Assembly (NCBI RefSeq): GCF_963678635.1
Contig: NC_087066.1
Location: 66,907,477 to 66,971,476 of the forward strand
From: Symsagittifera roscoffensis
Lineage: Eukaryota > Xenacoelomorpha > Acoela > Convolutidae
Direction: 5' to 3'
DNA: 64,000 nt
Position numbers and translations under genes: made by a program. A model generated the notes under the pieces. The model made no database searches. It worked only from the letters and a program-made list of their open reading frames with translations, and was not told where the DNA came from. How positions within the stretch are numbered: position 1 is the first letter of the stretch; each line of letters opens with the position of its first letter. Of this stretch, positions 1 to 13,822 are shown piece by piece.

Positions 1-3000
1 CGCTCGAGAAGGGTGGGTAACTCAATAACTTTCCTAGCCACAGAGTTTCTTAGTTTTAATATTGAAAGGACCGCATAAATGACTAATTATACTTGGTGAG
101 TGAAGTTAAGTTAATTTTAACGGGTGCGTGGCCGTGCCACGTCCCACTTTTTAATCACAAAGAGCGAAAAGAAGTTTTATAACAAGACGACGTAAGTAGT
201 CAGAAAAGAAATTTTATCTAGGACACTCCTCATGGTGCAAATTTTGTGAAAATGTTGAAAGGCAGTGAGATGTAGTACGATGCCATTTGTGAACACGTAG
301 TGAGTTGAAGTGGAGTAGATAAATTTCATTTTCTTATGCGATTTGTAAGATTGGTTACAGAAAACTGGATACCTACTTGACGATAACCCGGTGTTGTGCG
401 ATCAATAGGGACATTGATGGAGACTTGTCCGGGGAGTATGTGCCATTCTGCCGGATGACACAGCACAACCTTCCCGCGACAGAAAAAAGAGTGACTAAAG
501 GCCTAATGAACAAAAAAGTGTTGCGACGGAGGGTCAGAATGTTCTAGAATTTTTATTTTTAAAATTTCGATTGGAAGAAGAACATTTCTGAGAAATAGAA
601 AAAAGACGGCCATTTTGAATAAAAAAGACGAAAATGAGAACCACGATATAGATTGTAGAGAACAGTTGTATCAGAGACAGAAAAACACGGAGCCTCTTAT
701 CGTGGCAAGAACACACGATAAGGACCTTAGCGACAGATATTTGTGGAGACGGATGCTTCAGTGGGGGGAAGAGAAATACCACGGAACCCTCCCGGGACAC
801 GAAATATAGGAGATAAGAGTGTTATCTCAAGAAAATCACGGGAGCGGAGGCTTGGTCCCCCAGAGACTGTTATATGTGAAGGGACTGGGTAAACTAACTA
901 TAACAGCTGCTGTAATGTCCTAGATCTTAATTAAACACCGTTATTATTTAATATTTCAGAGCATGAGTAGATAGAAAAAGGAAAGGGTCAATCCATCTCC
1001 AATGGATTTAATATAAAACTGTCACACAAAAACATAATAAAATAGGTTGTTCGAGCCGTGTTTTTACTGACAATCACGTAGTCTGAGGATCCGAGACTCA
1101 GCTATGTGGTTGTGTTCGCATGCAAACGAAAGCTGATCAAAAGTCGTTTGACTGATGGCCTAAAAATGGTAACTTTTTACTTTGCCCTAAACAGACCAGA
1201 AAATCAACTGGCAAGGTCGAGACGGTGAAAAACGAGTAGAATTAAGGTAACTGACGCCTGCCAGTCGTTAATAGGTACTTTTTCTACGCTCCGTCGCTGT
1301 GTGATATTTGGGCGAATGTTACAAATTGTAAAACTTGGATATTTGGAAAACATCAGTTAATTGAGAGGTTTTTCTAGTTACTGTTTTAAAGCTTTCCTGG
1401 TTTAGTGCTTGTAAAAGTGTTCATAGAGCAGAGCTTTTTAAGCAGATAATGTGGTTTAACTTATTAAGAATTACGTTTTTTATTGATTTTTTGATGATTT
1501 CAGAAAAGAAATTGATAAATGACCTGGAAAAAATGTATATTTTGCTAAACTTTGAAAGTTTCAAGATAATGATATACATCATTCCAACTAAAAATTTAGT
1601 ATAAAATAGAAATTCAGATTTAAAACAGCATTATACAGTTATGAGCTTGAGAAAATCCTTTAAAGCTTTTTAGAAAAGGGTTTATGGTATTAATTGAAAC
1701 GATACATTTTTCCATCTAAAATTCAATTTTCAACTAAAATTTTGCTCAAATTGGATTCATTTGGTAGATAGTAGATGAAGCAGAAACTGAGAAAATGCTA
1801 AAATGAGATAGAAACCCAATTTAATCCCTAAGAGATTTGAGATAGTTTTACTAAAATTTAGCTTATAAAGTATATCTTGAGAAAAAATCCGACATAAAAA
1901 TTCTCAAATTCTTATATTTATCCGTAATTCATTAGAAAAAATTGTTATCATTTGATATGTTTGGTACTTTATATGAAAGATCAAATGTTTTGAGGATAAT
2001 TTTTGAAAAGCAAACCCAATTTGACATCTTTTGGAAGAAGATACATAGAGCATAAATCGGAAACTTGCTTTCAAGATCTACTTTTCCTTGCTACACAATA
2101 CTACATAGAATATACAACACTATATACAATACATTACTACATTTTTACTACATAGAGTTTTTTTCTTAATAAAAATTGGGAAATTACACAATTGTTCCAG
2201 TCTGCACCTTGATTTGCTTTGCTAAATCAATTTTTTGAGACTCGCTCTTTCAGAAGTTGTTATATTGTAGATGTTAGGAACTAGGTTCTCTTGCGTATTT
2301 CCGGAGATTTTCAGATTATAAATAATAGAGCTGCTCCTAATTTGTTCTTAGATCGTAAAAATTCACCTTTATATTCTCATTGTGTACATATATTTGTGAA
2401 TGCTTTAACTAGCACCAATTCTTTCTCACTTGGATATTTTTGAGAAAATTTCCGTCATAAATTGAGAAAAAAAGCGAGTTAATAACTATTTTGCAAGAAA
2501 AGTGATAGTTAATGATTCCAAAATGTGTATTTTTGCTCAAATAGTTTACAATAGTAACTGAACAGGGGAACCTCGAGGAAGATATTAACATTTTTATTGT
2601 AATAATCATACGGTATCAGTTCTAATTTCATCTCTGCTAGCAACTTGTTCGTTCAATTGATACTATTTTCCTCCTAAATTCTCCAGTTTTGACTAAATTT
2701 TCTAGTAACGTGTGTTCAATAGCGAAAACATGTTTTAAAAAGAAAGCAAGAATAACTTTAAAACATGGAAAAACTCTACGGAAAATCTTGAAAGTTATGT
2801 TGCAGAAGCAACAGAGAGATAATCATCAGTTATGAAGAAGTTTTTGTTGAATTTGAGCCAATATCGAATAAATTTTTATGAAACATTTATCCCATTTTAA
2901 ACAACTTTAGCAATAAATTTTTCATTTTTTATCAATAACCAGAAATTTCTAATTTTTAACATGAAACATTTCTCACAAATTGTAATTTTTGTACAAATTT

Positions 3001-3515
3001 GGGTAATTCAATGAGAAAAAAATGAGGAGGAGTTGACTCATGGAGTTTGATTTAGAAATTTCATAGGATATTACCCTTAACGTTCATTTGAATTGAGATT
3101 CCTAAAAATAATCCCTGAACTGGACAAAAAAAAACAGTTAAAAACCAAAGTAAAAGTTCGAAATGGAAAATTTCAGGTAAATTTGATTAATTTTTATTTT
3201 ACCTTCTCGAAAATTACGACTAATTTCACTGTTTTCCGGAAGTTTCAATATTGATTCTGCTACTATGAACCTTCTTTTCAGTGTTTAGAGCATTGTATAA
3301 CCAAATATTTAGCTCAAATTAAGGTAAACTTCATCGTATTTCAATATTTTGAGAAAAAATTGTAGAAAAAGTCATTTTTTTTTATTCAAAATGTTGTATC
3401 ATTGTCTCAACATAATGCCAATTAACATACAGTCTTAGCTTATTTTTAAAATCTATACGTAAAAGTATGTTTAAAATTAGATCAAAAGCAACAATAAATT
3501 AGCCAAAATTATGAG
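1..3515. other. AT-rich region without recognisable genes
   Basis: I see no convincing coding region, RNA gene or transposon domain here. Open frames are all under 90 codons, mostly lack ATG starts and have no recognisable motif. The first ~1.3 kb is less AT-rich than the rest. It could be intergenic or intronic host sequence or old repeat. Confidence 0.5.
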
Positions 3516-3626
3516 ATTTTTGCAATTTTTCCAATACTTCAAATTTTTGCAATTTTTTCCAAATACTTGAAATTTTTGCAATTTTTTCCAAATACTTGAA
3601 ATTTTGGCAATTTTTTCTCAAAAAAT
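3516..3626. repeat. 29-bp AT-rich tandem repeat, about four units
   Basis: The motif GCAATTTTTTCCAAATACTT recurs at 29-bp spacing (unit starts near 3549, 3578 and 3607, with a slightly shorter first unit near 3522). It lies just upstream of the interspersed repeat that borders the large minisatellite. Confidence 0.75.
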
Positions 3627-4066
3627 TTGAATTTTTCGAAGTTTCAGTAGGTTTCAGCATTGTTTCAATAAGATAGAAAGTAAAATTATCGTTTCAATTA
3701 GATAGAAAGTAAGATTAGTTAATAAATTAGGTCAAATAATAGCTAACCTTATCGTTTTTTGAAGTTTTTTTGAAAATTTTTTCATAAAAAACTTACCCAA
3801 AAACTCTTACCATTGACTTACTATGTATCAAAAATCTAATCAAAAGTCCTTCATTACAGAACCTACACGTAATTAATCTTCGATATTCACAAATTAGTTA
3901 ACACGCGCCAACATTTTTGCGAAAAAACTAGACATTTCCACACAAAAACTAAAAAAATCACAATTTTCTTACCATTATCTTACCATCACACAAACCATAA
4001 AAACTTACCATCGGTATTCCCTATCTTAATACATTGTAGACTCTATACCCAATCTTAATACATAGC
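3610..4066. repeat. Interspersed repeat R1, copy 1
   Basis: The 3' ~250 bp match, in direct orientation, the sequence after the polymerase genes at 49,770-50,022 and 53,440-53,690. Shared marks are ACCATTATCTTACCATCACA, then CATTGTAGACTCTATACC, then CTTAATACATAG, plus an upstream TTTTTGCGAAAAAA block. The similarity stops at about 4066, exactly where the 72-bp array starts. A short fragment (CCCTATCTTAATAC) also occurs near 43,083. The family and its true ends are unknown. Confidence 0.7.
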
Positions 4067-7000
4067 ATGAAGACGTTATTAGACTGGGAGGCCGAGTTGC
4101 TCAAGTAGGCGGTGCTAGACGAAAAGGCGGTGGGTTTCAAGAAGACGGTGTTTGACTGGGAGGACCAGCTGCTCCAGAGGCCTATGCTAGACGAAATAGA
4201 GGTGGCTTTCAAGAAGACGGTGTTCGACTGGGATGCTCAGCTGCTCCATAAGGCTGTGCTGGACGAGGAGGCGGTGGTTTTCAAGAAGATGTTGTTCGAC
4301 TGGGAGGCCCAGCTGCTCCAGAGGGCGGTGCTGGACGAGGAGGCGGTGGATATCAAGAAGACGGTGATCGACTGGAACGACCAGCTGCTCTAGAATGCGT
4401 TGCTGGACGAGGATGCGGTGGCTTTCAAAAAGATGGTGTTCGTATGGGAGGCCCACCTGATCCAGAGGGCGGTGCTAGACGAAAAGGCGGTGGCTTTCAA
4501 GAAGACGGTGTTCGACTGGGAGGCCCAGCTGCTCCAGAAGGCGCTGCTGGACGAGGAGGCGATGGAGTTCAAGAGGACGGTGGTCGACTGAGAATCCCAG
4601 ATGCTCCACAAGGCGGTGCTCGACGAGGATGCGGTGGCTTTCAAGAAGACGTTGTTCGTATGGTAGGCTCACCTGCTCCAGAGGCCGGTGCTAGACGAAA
4701 AGGCGGTGGCTTTCAAGAAGACGGTGTTCGACTGGGAGGCCCAGCTGCTCCAGGGGCCTATGCTAGACGAAAGGGAGGTGGATTTCAAGAAGACGGTGTT
4801 CGACTGGGAGGCCCAGCTGCTCTAGAGGGTGGTGCTAGACGAGGGGGCGGTGGTTTTCAAGAAGACAGTGTTCGACTGGGAGGCCCAGCTGCTCCAGAAG
4901 GCGGTGCTGGACGAGGAGGCTGTGGAGTTCAAGAGGACGGTGGTCGACTGAGAATCCCAGCTGCTCCACAAGGCGGTGCTCGACGAGGATGCGGTGGCTT
5001 TCAAGAAGACGTTGTTCGTATGGGAGGCTCACCTGCTCCAGAGGGCGGTGCTAGACGAAAAGGCGGTGGCTTTCAAGAAGACGGTGTTCGAATGAGAGGC
5101 CCAGCTGCTCCAGGGGCCTATGCTAGACAAAAGGGAGGTGGCTTTCAAGAAGACGGTGTTCGACAGAGATTCCCAGCTGCTCCAGAAGGCGGTGGCTTTC
5201 AAGAAGACGGTGTTCGACTGGTAGGCCCAGCTGCTCTAGAAGGCGCTGCTGGACGAGGAGGTGATGGAGTTCAAGAGGACGGTGGTCGACTGAGAATCCC
5301 AGCTGCTCCACAAGGCGGTGCTCGACGAGGAGGCAGTGGCTTTCAAGAAGACGTTGTTCATATAGGAGGCTCACCTGCTCCAGAGGGCGGTGCTAGACGA
5401 AAAGGCGGTGTCTTTCAAGAAGACGGTGTTCGACTGGGAGGCCCAGCTGTTCCAGGGGTCTATGCTAGACAAAAGGGAGGTGGCTTTCAAGAAGACGGTG
5501 TTCGAGTGCGAGGCCCAGCTGCTCTAGAGGGTGGTGCTAGACGAGGGGGCGGTGGTTTTCAAGAAGACAGTGTTCGACTGGGAGGCCCAGCTGCTCCAGA
5601 AGGCGGTGCTGGACGAGGAGGCTGTGGAGTTCAAGAGGACGGTGGTCGACTGAGAATCCCAGCTGCTCCACAAGGCGGTGCTCGACGAGGAGGCAGTGGC
5701 TTTCAAGAAGACGTTGTTCATATAGGAGGCTCACCTGCTCCAGAGGGCGGTGCTAGACGAAAAGGCGGTGTCTTTCAAGAAGACGGTGTTCGACTGGGAG
5801 GCCCAGCTGTTCCAGGGGTCTATGCTAGACAAAAGGGAGGTGGCTTTCAAGAAGACGGTGTTCGAGTGCGAGGCCCACTTGCTCCAGAAGGCGGTGCTGG
5901 ACGAGGAGGTGGTAGCTTTCAAGAAGACGGTGTTCGACTGGGAGGCCCAGCTGCTCCAGAAGGCGGTGCTGGAGAGGAGGCGGTGGAGTTCAAGAGGACG
6001 GTGTTCGACAGAGATTCCCAGCTGCTCCAGAAGGCGGTGGCTTTCAAGAAGACGGTGTTCGACTGGGAGGCCCACCTGCTCCAGAGGGTGGTGCTAGACG
6101 AAAAGGCGGTGGGTTTCAAGAAGACGGTGTTTGACTGGGAGGACCAGCTGCTCCAGAGGCCTATGCTAGACGAAATAGAGGTGGCTTTCAAGACGACGGT
6201 GTTCGACTGGGATGCCCAGCTGCTCCAGAAGGCGGTGCTGGACGAGGATGCGGTGGTTTTCAATAAGATGTTGTTCAACTGGGAGGCCCAGCTGCTCCAG
6301 AGGGCGGTGCTGGACGAGGAGGCAGTGGATATCAAGAAGACGGTGATCGACTGGAACGACCAGCTGCTCTAGAATGCGTTGCTGGACGAGGATGCGGTGG
6401 CTTTCAAAAAGATGGTGTTCGTATGGGAGGCCCACCTGATCCAGAGGGCGGTGCTAGACGAAAAGGCGGTGGTTCAAGAAGACGGTGTTCGACTGGGAGG
6501 CCCAGCTGCTCCAGAAGACGGTGCTGGACGAGGAAGCGGTGGAGTTCAAGAGGACGGTGTTCGACTGAGAATCTCAGCTGCTCCAGAAGGCGTCGCTGGC
6601 CGAAAATGCGGTGGCTTTCAAGAAGACGGTGATCAACTGGGAGGCCCACCTGCTCAAGAGGGTGGTGCTAGACGAAAAGGCGGTGGGTTTCAAGAAGACG
6701 GTGTTCGTTTGGGAGGCCCAGCTGCTCCAGAAGGCAGTGCTGGACGAGGATGGGTTGGCTTTCTTGAAGACGGTGTTCGACTGGGAGGACTAGCTGCTCC
6801 AGAGGCCTATGCTAGACGAAATAGCGGTGGCTTTCAAGAAGACAGTGTTCGACTGGGATGCCCAGCTGCTCCAGAAGGCAGTGCTGGACGAGGAGGCGGT
6901 GGCTTTCAAGAAGATGGTGTTCGACTGGGAGGCCCAGCAGCTCCAGTGGGCGGTGCTGGACGAGGAGGCGGTGGATTTCAAGAAGACGGTGATCGACTGG

Positions 7001-10000
7001 AACGACCAGCTGTTCTAGAAAGCGGTGCTGGACGAGGAGGCGGTGGCTTTCAAGAATATGGTGTTCGACTGGGGGCTCAGCTGCTCCATAGGTCGGTGCT
7101 AGACGAGGAGGCGATGGCTTTCCAGAAGACGGTGTTCGACTGGGATGCCCAGCTGCTCCAGAGGGCGGTGCTGGACGAGGAGGCGGTGGCTTTCAAGAAG
7201 ACGGTGTTCGACTGGGAGGCCTAGTTGCTCGGAAAGGCGGTGCTGGACTAGAAGGCGTTGGCTTTCAAGAAGACGGTGTTCGTTTGGGAGGCCCAGCTTC
7301 CCGATAGGGTGGTGCTTGACGAAAAAGGCGGTAGCTTTCAAGAAGAATGTGTTCGACTGGGAGGCCCAGCTGCTCCAGTGAGCGGTGCTAGACGAAAAGG
7401 CGGTGGCTTTCAAGACGACGGTGTTCGACTGGTAGGGCCAGCTGTTCCAGAAGGCTGTGCTGGACGAGGAGGTGGTGGCTTTCAAGAAGACGGTGTTCGA
7501 CTGGTAGGGCCAGCTGCTCCAGAAGGCGGTGCTGGACGAGAATGTGGTGGCTTTCAGCAATACGGTGTTCGACTGAGAGGCCCAGCTGCTCCAGAAGGCG
7601 GTGCTGGACGAGGAGGCGGTGGAGTTGAAGAGGACGGTGTTCGACTGAGAATCCCAGTTGCTACAGAAGGCGGTACTGGACGAGGATGGGGTGGCTTTCT
7701 AGAAGACGGTGTTCGACAGGGAGGCCCAGCTGCTCCAGAACGCGGTGCTGGACGAAGAGGCGGTGGCCGTCAAGAAGATGGTGTTCGACTGGGAGGCCCA
7801 GCTGTTCCAGAGGGCAGTGCTACACGAGGAAGCGGTGGCTTTCAAGGAGACGTTGTTCGACTGGGATGCCCAGCTGCTCCAGAGGCTTATGCTAGACGAA
7901 ATAGGGGTGGCTTTCAAGAAGAATGTGTTCGACTGGGAGGCCCAGCTGCTCCAGAAGGCGGTGCTGGACGAAGAGGCGGTGGCCGTCAAGAAGATGGTGT
8001 TCGACTGGGAGGCCCAGCTGTTCCAGAGGGCAGTGCTACACGAGGAAGCGGTGGCTTTCAAGGAGACGTTGTTCGACTGGGATGCCCAGCTGCTCCAGAG
8101 GGCGGTGCTGGACGAGGAGGCGGTGGCTTTCAAGAAGACGGTATTCGACTGGGAGGCCTAGTTGCTCCAGAAGGCGGTGCTGGACTAGAAGGCGGTGGCT
8201 TTCAAGAAGACGGTGTTCGTTTGGGAGGCCCAGCTGCTCGAGAGGGTAGTGCTTGACGAAATGGCGGTGGCTTTCAAGAAGACGGTGTTCGACAGGGAGG
8301 CCCAGCTGCTCCAGAGGCTTATGCTAGACGAAATAGGGGTGGCTTTCAAGCAGACTGTGTTCGACTGGGAGGCCCAGCTGCTCCAGAAGGCGGTGCTGGA
8401 CGAAGAGGCGGTGGCCGTCAAGAAGATGGTGTTCGACTGGGAGGCCCAGCTGCTCCAGAGGGCAGTGCTACACGAGGAAGCGAGGGCTTTCAAGGAGACG
8501 TTGTTCGACTGGGATGCCCAGCTGCTCCAGAGGGCGGTGCTGGACGAGGAGGCGGTGGCTTTCAAGAAGACGTTGTTCGACTGGGATGCCCAGGTGCTCC
8601 AGAAGGCGGTGCTGGACTAGAAGGCGGTGGCTTTCAAGAAGACGATGTTCGTTTGGGAGGCCCAGCTGCTCGAGAGGGTAGTGCTTGACGAAATGGCGGT
8701 GGCTTTCAAGAAGACGGTGTTCGTTTGATAGGCCCAGCTGCTCGAGAGGGTGGTGCTTGACGAAATTGCGGTGGCTTTCAAGAAGACGGTGTTCGGCTGG
8801 GAGGCCCAGCTGCTCCAGAAGGCGATGCTGGACGAGGAGGTGGTGTCTTTCAAGAAGACGGTGTTCGACATGGAGGCCCAGCTGCTCCAGAGGGCGGTCC
8901 TACACGAGGAGGCGGTGGCTTTCAAGAAGACGTTGTTCGACTGGGATGCCCAGCTGCTCCAGAGGGCGGTGCTGGACGAGGAGGCGGTGGCGTTCAAGAA
9001 GACGGTGTTCGACTGGTAGGCCTAGTTGCTCCAGAAGGCGGTGCTGGACTAGAAGGCGGTGGCTTTCAAGAAGACGGTGTTCGTTTGATAGGCCCAGCTG
9101 CTCGAGAGGGTGGTGCTTGACGAAATTGCGGTGGCTTTCAAGAAGACGGTGTTCGGCTGGGAGGCCCAGCTGCTCTAGAAGGCGATGCTGGACGAGGAGG
9201 TGGCGGCGTTCAAGAAGACGGTGTTCGACTGGTAGGCCTAGTTGCTCCAGAAGGCGGTGCTGGACTAGAAGGCGGTGGCTTTCAAGAAGACGGTGTTCGT
9301 TTGATAGGCCCAGCTGCTCGAGAGGGTGGTGCTTGACGAAATTGCGGTGGCTTTCAAGAAGACGGTGTTCGGCTGGGAGGCCCAGCTGCTCCAGAAGGCG
9401 ATGCTGGACGAGGAGGTGGTGTCTTTCAAGAAGACGGTGTTCGACATGGAGGCCCAGCTGCTCCAGAGGGCGGTGCGAGACGAAAAGGTGGTGGCTTTCA
9501 AGAAGACGGTGTTCGAGTGGTATGCCCAGCTGCTCCAGAGGGCGTTGCTGCTCGAGGAGGCGGTGGCTTTCAAGAACACGGCGTTCGACTGGTAAGCCCA
9601 GCTGCTCCAGAAGGCGGTGCTGGACGAAGAAGCGGTGGCCGTCAAGAAGATGGTGTTCGACTGGAAGGCCCAGCTGCTCCAGAGGGCGGTGCTACACGAG
9701 GAGGCGGTGGCTTTCAAGAAGACGTTGTTCGACTGGGAGGCCCAGCTGCTCCAAAAGGCGATGCTGGGCGAGGAGGTGGTGTCTTTCAAGAAGACGGTGT
9801 TCGACATGGAAGCCCAGCTGCTCCAGAAGGCGGTGTTGGACGAAGAGGCGGTGGCCGTCAAGAAGATGGTGTTCGACTGGGAGGCCCAGCTGCTCCAGAG
9901 GGCGGTGCTACATGAGGAGGCGGTGGCTTTCAAGAAGACGTTGTTCGACTGGGATGCCCAGCTGCTCCAGAGGGCGGTGCTGGACGAGGAGGCGGTGGCT

Positions 10001-13000
10001 TTCAAGAAGACGGTGTGTGACTGGTAGGCCCACCTGCTCCAGAGGGCGGTTCTAGACGAAAAAGCCGTGGTTTTCAAGAAGACGGTGTTCGACTGGGAGG
10101 CCCAGCTGCTCCAGAGGGCGGTGCTACATGAGGAGGCGGTGGCTTTCAAGAAGACGTTGTTCGACTGGGATGCCCAGCTGCTCCAGAGGGCGGTGCTGGA
10201 CGAGGAGGCGGTGGCTTTCAAGAAGACGGTGTGCGACTGGTAGGCCCAACTGCTCCAGAGGGCGGTTCTAGACGAAAAAGCCGTGGTTTTCAAGAAGACG
10301 GTGTTCGACTGGGAAGCCCAGCTGCTCCAGAAGGCGGTGCTGGACGAAGAGGCGGTGGCCGTCAAGAAGATGGTGTTCAACTGGGAGGCCCAGCTGCTCC
10401 AGAGGGCGGTGCTACATGAGGAGGCGGTGGCTTTCAAGAAGACGTTGTTCGACTGGGATGCCCAGCTGCTCCAGAAGGCGGTGCTGGACGAAGAAGCGGT
10501 GGCCGTCAAGAAGATGGTGTTCGACTGGAAGGCCCAGCTGCTCCAGAGGGCGGTGCTACACGAGGAGGCGGTGGCTTTCAAGAAGACGTTGCTCGACTGG
10601 GAGGCCCAGCTGCTCCAAAAGGCGGTGCTGGACGAAGAGGAGGTGGCCGTCAAGAAGATGGTGTTCGACTGGAAGGCCCAGCTGCTCCAGAGGGCGGTGC
10701 TACACGAGGAGGCGGTGGCTTTCAAGAAGACGTTGCTCGACTGGGAGGCCCAGCTGCTCCAAAAGGCGGTGCTGGACGAAGAGGAGGTGGCCGTCAAGAA
10801 GATGGTGTTCGACTAGGAGGCCCAGCTGCTCCAGAGGGCGGTGCTACACGAGGAGGCGGTGGCTTTCAAGAAGACGTTGTTCGACTGGGATGCCCAGCTG
10901 CTCAAGAGGGCGGCTCTAGACGAAAAAGCCGTGGTTTTCAAGAAGACGGTGTTCGACTGGGAGGCCCAGCTGCTCCAGAGGGCGGTGCTACATGAGGAGG
11001 CGGTGGCTTTCAAGAAGACGTTGTTCGACTGGGATGCCCAGCTGCTCCAGAGGGCGGTGCTGGACGAGGAGGCGGTGGCTTTCAAGAAGATGGTGTGCGA
11101 CTGGTAGGCCCACCTGCTCCAGAGGGCGGTTCTAGACGAAAAAGCCGTGGTTTTCAAGAAGACGGTGTTCGACTGGGAAGCCCAGCTGCTCCAGAAGGCG
11201 GTGCTGGACGAAGAGGCGGTGGCCGTCAAGAAGATGGTGTTCGACTGGGAGGCCCAGCTGCTCCAGAGGGCGGTGCTACATGAGGAGGCGGTGGCTTTCA
11301 AGAAGACGTTGTTCGACTGGGATGCCCAGCTGCTCCAGAGGGCGGTGCTGGACGAGGAGGCGGTGGCTTTCAAGAAGACGGTGTGCGACTGGGAGCCCCA
11401 GCTGCTCCAGAGGGCGGTGAGAGACGAAAAGGCGGTGGCTTTCGAGAAGACGGTGTTCGAGTGGTATGCCCAGCTGCTCCAGAGGGCGTTGCTGCTCGAG
11501 GAGGCGGTGGCTTTCAAGAAGACGGCTTTCGACTGGTAAGCCCAGCTGCTCCAGAAGGCGGTGCTGGACGAAGAAGCGGTGGCCGTCAAGAAGATGGTGT
11601 TCGACTGGAAGGCCCAGCTGCTCCAGAGGGCAGTGCTACACGAGGAGGCGGTGGCTTTCAAGAAGACGTTGTTCGACTGGGAGGCCCAGTTGCTCCAAAA
11701 GGCGGTGCTGGACGAAGAGGAGGTGGCCGTCAAGAAGATGGTGTTCGACTAGGAGGCCCAGCTGCTCCAGAGGGCGGTGCTACACGAGGAGGCGGTGGCT
11801 TCCAAGAAGACGTTGTTCGACTGGGATGCCCAGCTGCTCCAGAGGGCGGTGCTGGACGAGGAGGCGGTGGCTTTCAAGAAGGAGGTGTTCGACTGGGAGG
11901 CCTAGTTGCTCCAGAAGGCGGTGCTGGACTAGAAGGCGGTGGCTTTCAAGAAGACGGTGTTCGTTTGAGAGGCCCAGCTGCTCCAGAAGGTAGTGCTGGA
12001 CGAGGAGGCGGTGGATTTCAAGATAACGGTGTTCGACTGGGACTCCCAGCTGCTCCAGAAGGCGATGCTGGACGAGGAGGCGTTGGGTTTCAAGAAGACG
12101 GTGTTCGACTGGGAGGTCCAGCTGCTCCAGAGGGCGGTGCTGGACGAGGAGGCGGTGGCTTTCAAGATGACGGTGTGCGACTAGGAGCCCCAGCTGCTCC
12201 AGAGGGCGGTGCTACATGAGGAGGCGGTGGCTTTCAAGAACACGTTGTTCGAGTGGTATGCCCAGCTGCTCCAGAGGGCGTTGCTGCTCGAGGAGGCGGT
12301 GGCTTTCAAGAAGACGGCGTTCGACTGGTAAGCCCAGCTGTCCAGAAGGCGGTGCTGGACGAAGAAGCGGTGGCCGTCAAGAAGATGGTGTTCGACTGGA
12401 AGGCCCAGCTGCTCCAGAGGGCGGTGCTACACGAGGAGGCGGTGGCTTTCAAGAAGACGTTGTTCGACTGGGAGGCCCAGCTGCTCCAAAAGGCGGTGCT
12501 GGACGAAGAGGAGGTGGCCGTCAAGAAGATGGTGTTCGACTAGGAGGCCCAGCTGTTCCAGAGGGCGGTGCTACAGGAGGAGGCGGTGGCTTTCAAGAAG
12601 ACGTTGTTCGACTGGGATGTCCAGCTGCTCCAGAGGGCGGTGCTGGACGAGGAGGCGGTGGCTTTCAAGAAGGCGGTGTTCGACTGGGAGGCCTAGTTGC
12701 TCCAGAAGGTGGTGCTGGACTAGAAGGCGGTGGCTTTCAAGAAGACGGTGTTCGTTTGGGAGGCCCAGCTGCTCGAGAGGGTGGTGCTTGACGAAATGGC
12801 GGTGGCTTTCAAGAAGACGGTGTTCGGCTGGGAGGCCCAGCTGCTCCAGAGGGCGGTCCTACACGAGGAGGCGGTGGCTTTCAAGAAGACGTTGTTCGAC
12901 TGGGATGCCCAGCTGCTCCAGAGGGCGGTGCTGGACCAGGAAGCGGTGGCGTTCAACAAGACGGTGTTCGACTGGGAGGCCTAGTGCTCCAGAAGGCGGT

Positions 13001-13690
13001 GCTGGACTAGAAGGCGGTGGCTTTCAAGAAGACGGTGTTCGTTTGGGAGGCCCAGCTGCTCGAGAGGGTGGTGCTTGACGAAATTGTGGTGGCTTTCAAG
13101 AAGACGGTGTTCGGCTGGGAGGCCCAGCTGCTCCAGAAGGCGATGCTGGACGAGGAGGTGGTGGCTTTCAAGAAGACGGTGTTCGACTTGGAGGCCCAGC
13201 TGCTACTGAAGGCGGTGCTGGACGAGGAGGCGGTGGCTTTCAAGAAGACGGTGTTCGAATGGGAGGCCCAGCTGCTCCAGAGGGCGGTGCTGGACTAGAA
13301 GGCGGTGGCTTTCAAGAAGACGGTGTTCGTTTGGGAGGCCCAGCTGCTCGAGAGGGTGGTGCTTGACGAAATTGTGGTGGCTTTCAAGAAGACGGTGTTC
13401 GGCTGGGAGGCCCAGCTGCTCCAGAAGGCGATGCTGGACGAGGAGGTGGTGTTTTTCAAGAAGACGGTGTTCGACTTGGAGGCCCAGCTGCTACTGAAGG
13501 CGGTGCTGGACGAGGAGGCGGTGGCTTTCAAGAAGACGGTGTTCGAATGGGAGGCCCAGCTGCTCCAGAGGGCGGTGCTGGACGAGGAGGCGGTGGCTTT
13601 CAAGAAGACGGTGTTCGAGTGGTATGCCCAGCTTCTCCAGAGGGCGTTGCTGCTCGAGGAGGCGGTGCTAAACGAAAAAGCAGTGGCTTT
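4067..13690 (+). repeat. 72-bp minisatellite, block 1 (about 130 units)
   Basis: The block is a long head-to-tail array of a GC-rich 72-bp unit (24 codons), with core text such as TTTCAAGAAGACGGTGTTCG followed by GGGAGGCCCAGCTGCTCCAG. Units fall into several variant types that recur at multiples of 72 bp (for instance a variant at 7754 and again at 7970, three units later). Most indels are multiples of 3, such as an 18-bp loss near 5190, but 1-2 bp indels occur near 5970, 6470, 7320, 12,340 and 12,985. All three plus-strand frames and two minus-strand frames stay open for long runs simply because the unit lacks stops, so open frames alone do not prove coding. Confidence 0.95.
4444..6372 (+). 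pseudogene. Gly/Arg/Pro-rich 24-residue repeat protein, longest open segment
   Basis: This is a 642-codon stretch starting at an ATG inside the array. In the Gly-rich frame each unit reads approximately GGAGRGGGGFQEDGVRLG then GPAAPE. Unit variants differ often at third positions of this frame: GAA/GAG, CGA/CGT/CGG, CTG/TTG/CTT, GAC/GAT and GGC/GGT. That pattern suggests selection once acted on this frame. Upstream units of the same frame are closed by stops, for example a TGA in place of CGA near 4150. Downstream the frame is broken by stops (GCTTGA variants) and indels. There is no signal peptide, catalytic motif or recognised family. It is most likely a dead, expanded low-complexity gene; a structural or RGG-type function would be speculation. 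Confidence 0.5.
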
Positions 13691-13822
13691 CAAGAAGAAA
13701 TTTTTGACCAATTAGTTTTTGGCGACTACTACGGTCTACTACTTTTCTGTACAGTTTGGCTGGCACAATATCGTAATTTTGAGGCTACTCGATGCAGCGT
13801 GGTTACCTTTCGGAGAAATTGA
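13547..13822 (+). pseudogene. 3' end of the repeat reading frame with unique C-terminal tail, copy 1
   Basis: The Gly-rich frame runs out of the last 72-bp units into a unique tail, which begins GFQEEIFDQLVFGDYYG and ends with VVTFRRN and TGA at about 13,820. The same exit and tail follow blocks 2 and 3, with few changes. The tail is either the true C-terminus of the ancestral protein or spacer sequence read through. No domain is recognised. Confidence 0.4.

Noticed and set aside
8685..10055. Arg/Trp/Cys-rich plus frame (RRRCWTRRRWLSRRR type) of 456 codons
   Set aside because: This is the third register of the same repeat. The composition is implausible and it is closed by TAG in common GCTAGACGA unit variants.
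9265..10797. Long antisense Ser/Trp-rich frames across the minisatellite as genes
   Set aside because: They arise automatically from a stop-free 72-bp unit. Similar lengths occur in several frames on both strands, and synonymous-type variation favours the plus-strand Gly-rich frame.
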